This document shows, in pieces, positions 43,129-50,325 of a stretch of 64,000 nt of DNA. The position numbers and the translations under genes are program-made. The stretch is from Gammaproteobacteria bacterium (GTDB lineage Bacteria > Pseudomonadota > Gammaproteobacteria > Acidiferrobacterales > SZUA-150). The stretch lies in the NCBI GenBank assembly GCA_029880545.1, contig JAOUOD010000002.1, forward strand, positions 264,767 to 328,766. The letters run 5' to 3'. How positions within the stretch are numbered: the first letter of the stretch is position 1; every line of letters begins with the position of its first letter. The notes under the pieces are model-generated. The model saw nothing but the letters and a program-made list of their open reading frames with translations, ran no database searches and was not told where the DNA came from.

Positions 43129-43850
43129 CAGATCACCATGCCGTAAACCATGACAAACATCATCGGTGTCAGGGAAGCAAAGGCGATCAGGCCAAAGCCG
43201 TCAATCATCGGGTTGCGACCCTTTATGACAGACGCCAATCCCACCCCGAGAGCAGTCACCAGCGGAACCGTAACAGTGGACGTGGTCACTCCACCGGAAT
43301 CATAGGCAATACCGATAATCTCCTTCGGCGCGAAAGCCGTAAGAATAACAATAACAATATACCCACCGACAATAAGATAATGTATTGGCCAGCCTTTCAG
43401 AATCCGGAATACACCAATTACAATGGCCACACCGACGGACAACGCCACTGTCAGCCTCAGGCCCATGGCATAACTGCTACGGGCCGTATCAGAATCGGTA
43501 ATGGCCCCCGCTTGCGCGGCAACATTGGCTGCCTCAGCAGCCACTGCAATCAGCGCCGGCTCGGCTACCGTGGTACCAAACCCGAGACAAAAGGCAAACA
43601 CCAGCAGCCAGGCAAGACTGCCCTTGCGCGCAAAACCATAGGCCATGGTTTCACCAATCGGGAACAGACCCATTTCCAGACCGCGAATAAAAAAGGTAAG
43701 GCCGAGCACCACCAGCATGGTACCGACCAGCAGCTTCTCCCAGTTCGGCAAAGGCTTGCCCAACACCACCAGCTGAAAGAACAGGATCACCAGAATGATT
43801 GGCAACAAATCCCGAAAGCTGTCCCTGATGGAGCGAAATAAACTGTGCAA
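43128..43850 (-). CDS. DUF1538 membrane protein (first of pair)
   Basis: The 240-residue membrane protein is a paralogue of the next gene, with [36 protein letters not shown] and [17 protein letters not shown]. The two probably form a heteromeric transporter. The best start is TTG at 43850, with no ATG nearby and only a weak ribosome-binding site, so the N-terminus is uncertain. It is the first gene of the DUF1538-P-II-CBS operon and diverges from a plus-strand membrane-protein gene; the 176-bp gap holds a FNR-type box. Confidence 0.9.
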   Translation of the reverse strand: MHSLFRSIRDSFRDLLPIILVILFFQLVVLGKPLPNWEKLLVGTMLVVLGLTFFIRGLEMGLFPIGETMAYGFARKGSLAWLLVFAFCLGFGTTVAEPALIAVAAEAANVAAQAGAITDSDTARSSYAMGLRLTVALSVGVAIVIGVFRILKGWPIHYLIVGGYIVIVILTAFAPKEIIGIAYDSGGVTTSTVTVPLVTALGVGLASVIKGRNPMIDGFGLIAFASLTPMMFVMVYGMVI

Positions 43851-43956
43851 TGAGCAGCCCGAAAAGATATTGGTTAATCACGAAGACTGAAGGATAGGCG
43901 GACAACCTTAATGCTGCCCGGCATGGTCCGTCAAGCCGATGGTTTGACGCAATTTC

Positions 43957-43970
43957 TTGATCAACATCAA
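43957..43970. promoter_or_regulatory. FNR/ANR-type binding site
   Basis: The sequence TTGAT-CAAC-ATCAA matches the FNR consensus TTGATNNNNATCAA at every fixed base. Its centre lies 63 nt upstream of the start at 44027. If it acts as a class II site at -41.5, transcription would start near 44005, and GAGTAT/TATGCG at 43993-44001 could be the -10. It also lies 107 nt upstream of the divergent DUF1538 operon, which it could affect. Confidence 0.65.
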
Positions 43971-44026
43971 AGTTTTGGCGCAACGAATATCAGAGTATGC
44001 GCCGTTAGGCGAAAAAGTGTATTCCA

Positions 44027-44413
44027 ATGGCAACTTTTCTCAGCATCAACGAGCTGCAAGCCTTTATCCGAAACCGGCGCATTCCGCTGTTTCCAAAACA
44101 TGAACACATTGAGCTGAAAATTGATGGCTTGTCGTTCGAGGAAAACCTGCAGCTGGAAACCCGGGTGAACAAACTGCACGCCGCTTGTGGTTGCGCAGAA
44201 GGATCTATTGCTTCTGTGGCAGGACTGACGCTGTTTGTTGTCTATTTGACTTTTATTGACATTGACGCAGTTTTCAGCGGTTCCGAAGCGTTGATCACAG
44301 CCGGCCTGGTATTTCTGGTCTCGGCCCTGACGGCAAAATTCGGCGCCATCCTGTTTGCCCACCTCCAGCTGAAGAAACTGTCCCGATCATTAAATGCTCA
44401 CGAGCCGGATTGA
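44027..44413 (+). CDS. Small membrane protein under a FNR-type box
   Basis: The 128-residue protein has a soluble N-terminal part (about residues 1-60, including KLHAACGCAEG with two cysteines) and two hydrophobic helices (about residues 62-78 and 85-103), then a short basic-acidic tail. No family was recognised. A GAAAAAG sequence stands about 10 bases upstream of the start. An FNR-type box in front of it suggests expression at low oxygen. An imperfect inverted repeat follows at 44475-44509. Confidence 0.75.
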   Translation: MATFLSINELQAFIRNRRIPLFPKHEHIELKIDGLSFEENLQLETRVNKLHAACGCAEGSIASVAGLTLFVVYLTFIDIDAVFSGSEALITAGLVFLVSALTAKFGAILFAHLQLKKLSRSLNAHEPD

Positions 44414-44474
44414 TAATTTTCCAATTGATGACAATTCGCTTTTCCGATCCAGGCCTGCCTACCTAAAGACTCCG

Positions 44475-44509
44475 GTTGCCCCGCCGAATACATCATTAGC
44501 CGGGGTAAC
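44475..44509 (+). terminator. Possible hairpin terminator after the small membrane-protein gene
   Basis: GTTGCCCCG and CGGGGTAAC can pair over nine positions with one G-U wobble, with a 17-base loop; AATTTACCTCTTT follows. The loop is long and the T-run broken, so it is a weak candidate. Confidence 0.3.
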
Positions 44510-44557
44510 AATTTACCTCTTTCCTGTCACTCCTTGATTCAGGGATGAAACCGCACA

Positions 44558-44728
44558 ATGAAACAACTTTTCAGCAATATCTGGAGCAATGAAACCCTGC
44601 ACATGTTCTTGAGTATGACCTTCCTGGAGCTGATGATGCTGTCGGTGACACTGTCGATTTGGGATATCAACCAGGAACTGGTATTGATGGCCGGCCTCGA
44701 ACAGATACTGCTGGTCTTTGAAGGCTGA
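44558..44728 (+). CDS. Possible 56-residue membrane protein
   Basis: This ATG-initiated frame encodes 56 residues: MKQLFSNIWSNETLHMFL at the start, then a hydrophobic, Met/Leu-rich helix (SMTFLELMMLSVTLSIW) and DINQELVLMAGLEQILLVFEG. The spacing from AGGGA to the ATG is long (12 bases), so translation is uncertain. It lies 144 nt after the 128-residue membrane-protein gene on the same strand. The rest of the 354-bp stretch 44414-44767 holds only the inverted repeat noted above. Confidence 0.35.
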   Translation: MKQLFSNIWSNETLHMFLSMTFLELMMLSVTLSIWDINQELVLMAGLEQILLVFEG

Positions 44729-44767
44729 GACTATTGAGCCGATTCTGCGCGCCTGCGGCTGGGCAGT

Positions 44768-44977
44768 TCAGCCAATTCGCACTGCCTGTCCTCGACATTC
44801 AACCGTCTGACCCGACCTGATTTTACAGCGCTTGCGCCGCTCCAGTCGGCCATCCACGGTCACTTCGCCGTCAACAATGGCGTGGTTGGCTTCGCCGCCG
44901 GATTCACACAGGCCGGTAATCTTGAGCAGCTTGTTCAGCTCGATAAATTCATGATCCTGGAGATCAAAAATCTGCAT
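44768..44977 (-). CDS. S4-domain RNA-binding protein (YbcJ-like)
   Basis: The 69-residue protein is a lone S4 domain: FIELNKLLKITGLCESGGEANHAIVDGEVTVDGRLERRKRCKIR. The AxxxIxxGxVxVNG-type pattern is clear (ANHAIVDGEVTVDG). Small S4 proteins of this kind are thought to bind structured RNA, perhaps on the ribosome; the target is unknown. It starts 57 nt after the tRNA-Met gene on the same strand, with a hairpin in between. Confidence 0.9.
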   Translation of the reverse strand: MQIFDLQDHEFIELNKLLKITGLCESGGEANHAIVDGEVTVDGRLERRKRCKIRSGQTVECRGQAVRIG

Positions 44978-45002
44978 GATCGGGATCCGGGAAAAGGTTA
45001 CT

Positions 45003-45021
45003 CCCGGCCATAGCGGCCGGG
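45003..45021 (-). terminator. Hairpin after tRNA-Met
   Basis: CCCGGCC and GGCCGGG form a perfect 7-bp stem with a 5-base loop, directly downstream of the tRNA gene on the minus strand. A CCTTTT tract follows seven bases after the stem. It probably ends the tRNA-Met transcript, although the T-run is displaced. Confidence 0.5.
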
Positions 45022-45033
45022 TAGCGGAATGAA

Positions 45034-45110
45034 TGGTAGCTACGGGTAGATTTGAACTACCGACCCCAGCATTATGAGTGCTGTGCTCTAACCAACTGAG
45101 CTACGTAGCC
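45034..45110 (-). tRNA. tRNA-Met (CAT), elongator
   Basis: The minus strand folds as a standard 77-nt tRNA with the CCA end encoded. The acceptor stem pairs GGCTACG with CGTAGCT, including a G1-U72 wobble. The D-arm AGCTCAGTTGGTTAGAGC, anticodon loop CTCATAA (anticodon CAT) and T-arm GTTCAAATC are present. The paired or wobble 1-72 end marks it as elongator rather than initiator tRNA, and it strongly resembles E. coli metT. Confidence 0.96.
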
Positions 45111-45139
45111 ACGGAACCCGTCGATTTGACGGAGGCGGG

Positions 45140-45168
45140 ATTTTCGGGGTTTGCCCGCCTGCTGTCAA
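45140..45168 (-). promoter_or_regulatory. Sigma-70 promoter candidate for tRNA-Met
   Basis: On the minus strand a perfect -35 TTGACA (45168-45163) is followed after 17 bases by GAAAAT (45145-45140), which matches four of six -10 bases. Transcription would begin about 22 nt before the tRNA 5' end. Confidence 0.5.
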
Positions 45169-45202
45169 CCGCCAGCGGCAGGAAAACCGGCCCGGTCCCG
45201 TT

Positions 45203-46297
45203 TCAGACATTGAACCGGAAGTGAACCACGTCGCCATCGACCATGACGTACTCCTTGCCCTCAAGCCGTAATTTGCCGGCTTCCTTGGCACCCTGTTCGC
45301 CGCCACAGCCCACGTAGTCCTCATAGGCGGTTATTTCTGCCCGGATAAATCCCTTTTCGAAATCCGTGTGTATCACGCCCGCGGCCTGCGGTGCCGTGGC
45401 ACGGGCGCGAATGGTCCAGGCCCGCACTTCTTTCACGCCGGCAGTGAAGTAGGTCTGCAGGCCCAGCAAAGCATAGCCGGCCCGTATGACCCGGTTCAGG
45501 CCAGGCTCTTCGAGACCCATCTCGGTAAGGAATTCAATTTTCTCTTCATCTTCCATGTCGATCAGTTCGGCCTCGATGGCGGCACAAATCGCCACCACCT
45601 GGGCACCTTCAGCTTCGGCGATCTTGCGCACGGCATCCAGGTAAGGGTTATTTTCAAACCCGTTATCCGCCACGTTGGCCACGTACATGACCGGTTTGTG
45701 AGTCAGCAGGAACAACTGGCGAACCGCTTTTTCCTGATCCTTGTCGGTAAACTCGAAAGTGCGGACCGGCTTTCCGGTATCCAGATGGGCCTGCAGTTTC
45801 TGCAACAGGTCACGCAGCCTGACCTGCTCCTTGTCCCCGGACTTTGCCGCCTTGGTCGCCTTATCCAGCTGCTTGGTAACCGAATCCAGATCCGCCAACG
45901 CCAGCTCGGTTTCGATGACCTCAATATCGGCCGTCGGATCAACCTTGTTGGCCACGTGCTGGATATTTTCATCTTCGAAACAGCGTACAACGTGAGCAAT
46001 GGCATCAGTTTCGCGGATATTGGCCAGAAATTTGTTACCCAGGCCCTCGCCCTTCGACGCGCCGGCAACAAGCCCGGCAATATCAACAAACTCCATGACC
46101 GCAGGTACCACTTTTTGCGGGTTCACCAGCTCGGCAAGCTTGTCCAGGCGCGGGTCCGGCACCTCGACCATGCCAACATTGGGATCGATGGTGCAAAACG
46201 GATAGTTTTCGGCCTGGATGCCCGCCTTGGTCAAGGCATTAAACAGCGTAGACTTGCCGACGTTGGGCAGACCGACAATGCCGCACTTGAAACCCAT
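45203..46297 (-). CDS. ychF: Ribosome-binding ATPase YchF
   Basis: YchF is an Obg-family P-loop ATPase that binds ribosomes and affects oxidative stress responses. The 364-residue protein has G1 GLPNVGKST at 8-16, the switch motif [18 protein letters not shown], the NVADNG variant of the G4 motif (which gives ATP preference) and the C-terminal TGS-like domain ([30 protein letters not shown]). It follows pth, the normal partner, by 98 nt. Confidence 0.97.
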   Translation of the reverse strand: MGFKCGIVGLPNVGKSTLFNALTKAGIQAENYPFCTIDPNVGMVEVPDPRLDKLAELVNPQKVVPAVMEFVDIAGLVAGASKGEGLGNKFLANIRETDAIAHVVRCFEDENIQHVANKVDPTADIEVIETELALADLDSVTKQLDKATKAAKSGDKEQVRLRDLLQKLQAHLDTGKPVRTFEFTDKDQEKAVRQLFLLTHKPVMYVANVADNGFENNPYLDAVRKIAEAEGAQVVAICAAIEAELIDMEDEEKIEFLTEMGLEEPGLNRVIRAGYALLGLQTYFTAGVKEVRAWTIRARATAPQAAGVIHTDFEKGFIRAEITAYEDYVGCGGEQGAKEAGKLRLEGKEYVMVDGDVVHFRFNV

Positions 46298-46395
46298 ATT
46301 CTGGAAACCCCTGTTAAATGTTGGTCCGCACCAATGCGCGATATGTTTGAATAATAACCCAAATACTTTCGGTTCGTGCCATGGCCGTCGACCCG

Positions 46396-46986
46396 TCAGC
46401 TATTACCATTGCCGGCATGCAGGCGATTCATCACCTTCTGGAAATTGCCGTTAATGATATCTTCCAGTTCATCCAGGGCAGCCTGGATGGCCGCGTCGGT
46501 AAGCGACTGCTCATCAGCAACTGCCTTGGTCAGCACATAGTTACTCACCTGCCGGGCGTTGCCGGGATGACCAATACCGATACGCAAGCGCATGTAGTCG
46601 CTGGAACCGAGCTTGTTGTGAATATCCCGAAGCCCGTTATGACCGCCATGGCCGCCACCCTGTTTAAGCCGAACCTCACCGGGTGGAATGTCCAGCTCAT
46701 CATGAGCGACCAGCACTTCGGCCGGCTCGATCTTGTAAAACCGGGCCAGTGTAGCGACGCCATCGCCGCTGAGATTCATAAAAGTTTGTGGCTTGATTAA
46801 CCAGACCGGCGAACCGGCAATCATGGCTTTACCAACATCGCCATGAAAGCGGTTTTCGTGGGCCAGCGAACAATCATAGCGCCGTGCCACGGCATCCAAA
46901 AAACGGAACCCGGCATTGTGCCGGGTTTCCGCGTACTGGTTGCCGGGATTTCCCAGCCCGGCGACGAGCTTGATGGCGCAGGCCAA
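46396..46986 (-). CDS. pth: Peptidyl-tRNA hydrolase
   Basis: Pth releases peptides from peptidyl-tRNAs that drop off ribosomes. The 196-residue protein shows the family signature [18 protein letters not shown] with catalytic His23, the [16 protein letters not shown] segment and GGHNGLRDI. The start is TTG at 46986, three bases after the rplY stop, so translation is probably coupled to rplY. Confidence 0.97.
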   Translation of the reverse strand: MACAIKLVAGLGNPGNQYAETRHNAGFRFLDAVARRYDCSLAHENRFHGDVGKAMIAGSPVWLIKPQTFMNLSGDGVATLARFYKIEPAEVLVAHDELDIPPGEVRLKQGGGHGGHNGLRDIHNKLGSSDYMRLRIGIGHPGNARQVSNYVLTKAVADEQSLTDAAIQAALDELEDIINGNFQKVMNRLHAGNGNS

Positions 46987-46989
46987 GAC

Positions 46990-47625
46990 TTACTCGCTTT
47001 CGCCGCCTTCTTCAGGCTCTTCAGCCGCAGCTTCAGAACTGCCACCACCACGAACCGCGGTAATGGTTGCCACGGCCAGGTCGTCACCACCATGGGCGAG
47101 AACGGTCAGTTCAACGCCGGCCGGCAGCTTGATATCTGACAGGTGCACTGACTCATTCTTGTGCAACGCCGACAGATTCACTTCCAGGAATTCCGGCAGA
47201 TCCTTGGGCAGACAGATTACGTCGGCTTCGGTCAGCAGGTGCGAAACCAGTCCACCTTCGAGCTTGACGCCCGGCGCGGTTTCTTCGCCAATAAAGTGGA
47301 ACGGTACAGACATGTGCAGTTTCTCGCTTGCAGAAATACGCTGCAGGTCAAGATGAACCACGCGTGGCTTGTACGGGTGCATCTGCACATCACGCAGAAT
47401 AGCCTGATCTGAACTGTCACCGGCTTTCACTGTCAGGATTGAGGTATGAAAGTCCTCGTGCTCCAACAAGTGATAGATGGTGTCATGATCAAAAGCCAGC
47501 ATTTCAGGATCCTTGCCACCGCCATAGATTACGGCCGGGATCTTGCTGGCATGACGCAGGCGGCGGCTCGCACCCGTTCCCTTGGCATCACGCTTTTCAG
47601 CGCTCAATTCGTATTGCTTACTCAT
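46990..47625 (-). CDS. rplY: 50S ribosomal protein L25, general-stress (Ctc) type
   Basis: L25 binds 5S rRNA. The 211-residue product is the long TL5/Ctc form: an N-terminal L25 domain (about residues 5-95, with GTGASRRLRHASKIPAVIYGGGKDP) and a C-terminal beta domain (HMSVPFHFIGEETAPGVKLEGG...). The last 20 residues are acidic and Ser/Glu-rich. AGGAGAG precedes the start. The order prs-rplY-pth-ychF is the same as in pseudomonads. Confidence 0.96.
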   Translation of the reverse strand: MSKQYELSAEKRDAKGTGASRRLRHASKIPAVIYGGGKDPEMLAFDHDTIYHLLEHEDFHTSILTVKAGDSSDQAILRDVQMHPYKPRVVHLDLQRISASEKLHMSVPFHFIGEETAPGVKLEGGLVSHLLTEADVICLPKDLPEFLEVNLSALHKNESVHLSDIKLPAGVELTVLAHGGDDLAVATITAVRGGGSSEAAAEEPEEGGESE

Positions 47626-47772
47626 GTTTTCTCTCCTGTTTGACTGCCTTCCCCGCGACCAGGGTTGGCAAACAGTTAACGATTTATAAATAACAAGAAA
47701 TGAACCGGATCACATAAACCGATTCATCGCTTGGCATTTACAACTCCTGCTATTGCTCCGGGCGTCCACAGA

Positions 47773-48735
47773 CTAGTCCAGGAACAACGAACTTACCGAA
47801 TCGTCGTGAGCGATTCTCCGTATCGCTTCTGCCAGCAGCTCGGAAATACTTAGCTGCCGAATCCGGTCACAGCTTTCAGCCGCCGCTGACAGCGGTATGG
47901 TATCGGTTACCACCAGTTCGTCCAGCGCCGAGTTGCTGATCCGCTCCACCGCCGGGCCGGATAAAACCGGGTGTGTACAGTAGGCCAACACCTTGCTGGC
48001 GCCATGATCCTTGAGCGCACCCGCCGCTTCACACAAGGTGCCAGCGGTATCCACCAGGTCGTCCATCAGCACGCACGTGCGACCTTTCACATCGCCAATA
48101 ATATTCATTACCTTGGCGACATTGGCCTTGGGGCGACGCTTGTCAATAATGGCCAGGTCCGCTTCCAGGTGCTTGGCCAGCGCTCTTGCGCGGACAACAC
48201 CGCCGACATCAGGCGACACCACCAGCAGATTCGGATACTCACGCTTCCAGATATCTCCCAGCAACACCGGGCCGGCATAAATATTATCGGTCGGGATACT
48301 GAAAAATCCCTGGATCTGGTCCGCATGCAAATCCATGGTCAGCACACGATGCGCGCCGGCAATGGTAATCATATCTGCCACCAGCCGCGCGGTAATGGCC
48401 ACGCGGGCCGTACGCGGGCGTCGATCCTGGCGGGCATACCCATAATATGGAATGACCGCGGTAATCCTGGCTGCTGATGCGCGCTTGAGCGCATCGATCA
48501 TAATCAGCAGTTCCATCAGGTTGTCATTGGACGGCGCACAGGTGGACTGGATCACGAAGACATCGCGACCACGCACGTTGTCTTCAACTTCAACCATGAC
48601 TTCGCCATCGCTGAATGTGCCGATGGAAGCCTTGCCCATGGGCAAGCCCAGGTAGCGCACTACTTTCTCCGCCAATGCCCGGTTAGCATTGCCGGTAAAC
48701 ACCATTACGTTGTCATTACCTGGATCGGGTGCCAC
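47773..48735 (-). CDS. prs: Ribose-phosphate pyrophosphokinase
   Basis: Prs makes PRPP from ribose 5-phosphate and ATP, for nucleotide, His, Trp and NAD synthesis. The product has 320 residues from GTG 48735, with the conserved [19 protein letters not shown], the PRPP loop [17 protein letters not shown] and [10 protein letters not shown] segments. The GTG was chosen because GGAG lies six bases upstream; ATG 48705 would be ten residues shorter. The gene follows tRNA-Gln and a 580-nt leader made of tRNA-derived repeats, which is probably its 5' untranslated region. Confidence 0.95.
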   Translation of the reverse strand: MAPDPGNDNVMVFTGNANRALAEKVVRYLGLPMGKASIGTFSDGEVMVEVEDNVRGRDVFVIQSTCAPSNDNLMELLIMIDALKRASAARITAVIPYYGYARQDRRPRTARVAITARLVADMITIAGAHRVLTMDLHADQIQGFFSIPTDNIYAGPVLLGDIWKREYPNLLVVSPDVGGVVRARALAKHLEADLAIIDKRRPKANVAKVMNIIGDVKGRTCVLMDDLVDTAGTLCEAAGALKDHGASKVLAYCTHPVLSGPAVERISNSALDELVVTDTIPLSAAAESCDRIRQLSISELLAEAIRRIAHDDSVSSLFLD

Positions 48736-48765
48736 TACCTGCTCCTGATACAACCTTCAAAAATC

Positions 48766-49010
48766 TGGCTGGGGCGCCAGGACCCCCTGGAACGCTTCGC
48801 GCTCACTGGGATTTCCTGAACGCGCTTCACTTGTTCTGGTCATATTCGGCCTTTGGCCTCACCCCTTCGGGGCCAGCCTTCGGCTGTTCAAATGCCTGCT
48901 CTTTCAGATCAGTCATTTGTCGAAGCCGCTTCGCGGCACTAGCATCACCGATGCGTCGCCTACGGTTCTCATCCCGTCGCTCCCAGCAATCACTCTTCGA
49001 TTGATTAAGC
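48766..49010 (-). repeat. tRNA-Gln-derived repeat, degenerate unit A
   Basis: This 245-bp unit begins (plus-strand left edge) with a 16-17-nt copy of the tRNA-Gln 3' end, then an extra stretch of about 60 bp not found in the other units. It rejoins the common sequence near 48843. A 33-bp net insertion (around 48925-48960, containing GCCGCTTCGCGGC) and one base change separate it further from units B and C. It is nearest to prs: its tRNA-like end lies 30 nt from the prs start. Confidence 0.9.
48827..48916 (-). CDS. Micro-ORF in repeat unit A (29 residues)
   Basis: The frame starts MTDLKEQAFEQPKAG like those in units B and C, but the stop of those copies is lost and five residues (YDQNK) are added. 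Its ATG overlaps the stop of a 19-residue frame (48972-48913) that starts with MRTV and has GGGAG seven or eight bases upstream. Translation is unproven. Confidence 0.3.
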   Translation of the reverse strand: MTDLKEQAFEQPKAGPEGVRPKAEYDQNK

Positions 49011-49163
49011 TGGCTGGGGCGCCAGGATTATTCGGCCTTTGGCCTCACCCCTTCGGGGCCAGCCTTCGGCTGTTCAAATGCCTGCTCTTTCAGATCAGTC
49101 ATTTGTCGAACCTTAAGGTTCTCATCCCGTCGCTCCCAGCAATCAATCTTCGATTGATTAAGC
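49011..49163 (-). repeat. tRNA-Gln-derived repeat, unit B (153 bp)
   Basis: The unit begins with 19 nt identical to the tRNA-Gln 3' end, including the CCA. It continues with hairpins GGCCTTTGGCC, CCCCTTCGGGG and AGCCTTCGGCT, the palindrome AACCTTAAGGTT, and a 19-nt stem-loop AATCAATC-TTC-GATTGATT next to the following tRNA-like end. It is identical by eye to unit C over all 153 bp. Because 153 is a multiple of three, reading frames continue in register from unit to unit. Confidence 0.95.
49028..49102 (-). CDS. Micro-ORF in repeat unit B (24 residues)
   Basis: This frame encodes MTDLKEQAFEQPKAGPEG plus VRPKAE. Its ATG overlaps, as ATGA, the stop of an 8-residue frame MRTLRFDK (49125-49099) that has GGGAG seven bases upstream. 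The stop TAA lies immediately beside the tRNA-like 19-mer. Translation is unproven. Confidence 0.3.
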   Translation of the reverse strand: MTDLKEQAFEQPKAGPEGVRPKAE

Positions 49164-49316
49164 TGGCTGGGGCGCCAGGATTATTCGGCCTTTGGCCTCA
49201 CCCCTTCGGGGCCAGCCTTCGGCTGTTCAAATGCCTGCTCTTTCAGATCAGTCATTTGTCGAACCTTAAGGTTCTCATCCCGTCGCTCCCAGCAATCAAT
49301 CTTCGATTGATTAAGC
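49164..49316 (-). repeat. tRNA-Gln-derived repeat, unit C (153 bp)
   Basis: This unit directly follows the tRNA-Gln gene on the minus strand and is identical to unit B. It carries the same hairpins: AATCAATC/GATTGATT at 49294-49312, AACCTTAAGGTT at 49262-49273, AGCCTTCGGCT at 49214-49224 and CCCCTTCGGGG at 49201-49211. Its end adjoins the tRNA-like 19-mer of unit B's neighbour. The series recalls the 178-bp repeats with 19 nt of tRNA downstream of E. coli tyrT. Confidence 0.95.
49181..49255 (-). CDS. Micro-ORF in repeat unit C (24 residues)
   Basis: Identical in sequence to the unit B frame. It is preceded by the coupled 8-residue frame MRTLRFDK (49278-49252), whose ATG has GGGAG seven bases upstream. 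A longer open frame from the tRNA gene also covers it but has no plausible start. Translation is unproven. Confidence 0.3.
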   Translation of the reverse strand: MTDLKEQAFEQPKAGPEGVRPKAE

Positions 49317-49392
49317 TGGCTGGGGCGCCAGGATTCGAACCTGGGAATGCCGGAATCAAAATCCGGTGCCTTAACCACTTGGCCACGCCCCA
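49317..49392 (-). tRNA. tRNA-Gln (TTG)
   Basis: The minus strand gives a standard 76-nt tRNA. The acceptor stem pairs TGGGGCG with CGCCCCA, discriminator G and encoded CCA; the anticodon stem CCGGA/TCCGG encloses the loop TTTTGAT, giving anticodon TTG. The T-arm GTTCGAATC is present. It resembles E. coli tRNA-Gln, including the weak U1-A72 pair. Its last 19 nt are copied at the edge of the repeats downstream. The order ispE, tRNA-Gln, prs is the same as in pseudomonads. Confidence 0.97.
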
Positions 49393-49475
49393 ATACACTT
49401 TTCGCTTTGGCCGTCGTTCATCGACCCCGCGGACCCATCCTTCAGGATCGGCCCATCAATATAAATAACTGCCGT

Positions 49476-50324
49476 CTACTCCGGCCATGCCGCCAGAATC
49501 GGTTCAATCGGGTGCCGATTCAGGCCGCGCGCCACAATGGCTTTCGCCGGTGGCTGGTTTGATACAACCGCTTCCGCCTGCTCCCGGGTGCTGCAAGGCA
49601 AAAATACGCAGGCGCCCGTACCAGTCATACGCGCTTCACCATATTGGCTAAGCCAATTCAACGCTTGATCAATTTGTGGATACAATGCTCGCACCACCGG
49701 CTCCAGATCGTTCCGAACCCGGCCTTCGCGGAAGTCGCGTATTGTGATGGCGGGGCTGTTACGTGTCAATTCAGGATGACCAAAAATTTCCCCGGTGGAA
49801 ACAGTCGCATCCGGCTGCAAAATCACGAACCAGGGCCGTTCCAGCGACAATGGCTCCAGTCGGTCGCCCACCCCCTCAGCCCAGGCAGATGACCCGCCAA
49901 TAAATACCGGTACATCGGCTCCCAGTTGCAGCCCCAGCTGCATCAGCCGGGAACGCGGCACACCGGTTTGCCAAAGTGCATTCAAGGCCAGCAACGTGGT
50001 GGCGGCATCAGAACTGCCGCCACCCAATCCGCCGCCCATGGGCAAGCGCTTGATCAAAGATATATCAACCCCTGCGCCACAACCGGTCTCCTGTTGCAAC
50101 AGGCGCGCGGCCCGCACCACAAGATCCTGTTCCGGGGTCACGCCTTCCAGGTCGCTTACCCGGGCAATTCGACCAGAGTCGTTGATTTCAAACCGAAGCT
50201 CGTCGGCGATATCGATAAACTGAAATACAGTTTGCAGGAGATGGTAGCCATCAAGACGGCGCCCGGTAACATGGAGGAACAGGTTCAGCTTTGCCGGCGC
50301 CGGCCAGGAATTGACTCCGGTCAC
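49476..50324 (-). CDS. ispE: 4-diphosphocytidyl-2-C-methyl-D-erythritol kinase
   Basis: IspE is the GHMP kinase of the MEP pathway to isoprenoids. From GTG 50324 the product has 282 residues (E. coli 283), with PAPAKLNLFLHVTGRRLDGYH at the N-terminus and the ATP loop PMGGGLGGGSSDAATTL. The GTG was chosen because it lies one base after the lolB stop, with GGGG six or seven bases upstream; the frame is open 19 codons further into lolB. The lolB-ispE-tRNA-Gln-prs order is conserved. Confidence 0.96.
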   Translation of the reverse strand: MTGVNSWPAPAKLNLFLHVTGRRLDGYHLLQTVFQFIDIADELRFEINDSGRIARVSDLEGVTPEQDLVVRAARLLQQETGCGAGVDISLIKRLPMGGGLGGGSSDAATTLLALNALWQTGVPRSRLMQLGLQLGADVPVFIGGSSAWAEGVGDRLEPLSLERPWFVILQPDATVSTGEIFGHPELTRNSPAITIRDFREGRVRNDLEPVVRALYPQIDQALNWLSQYGEARMTGTGACVFLPCSTREQAEAVVSNQPPAKAIVARGLNRHPIEPILAAWPE

Positions 50325-50325
50325 A

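Noticed and set aside
48766-49316. CRISPR-like array
   Set aside because: The units are contiguous 153-bp copies without unique spacers, and no cas genes are present. They are derived from the tRNA-Gln 3' end.
49317-49392. Integrative element attachment site at tRNA-Gln
   Set aside because: The copies of the tRNA 3' end look at first like attL/attR sites, but no integrase or foreign genes lie between them and the copies are part of short tandem repeats.
48917-49468. Long plus-strand open frame across the repeats and tRNA-Gln, with internal repeats (LRLIKLAGAPGLFGLW...)
   Set aside because: The frame is open only because the repeat period is a multiple of three. It reads antisense through a tRNA gene and has no ribosome-binding site.
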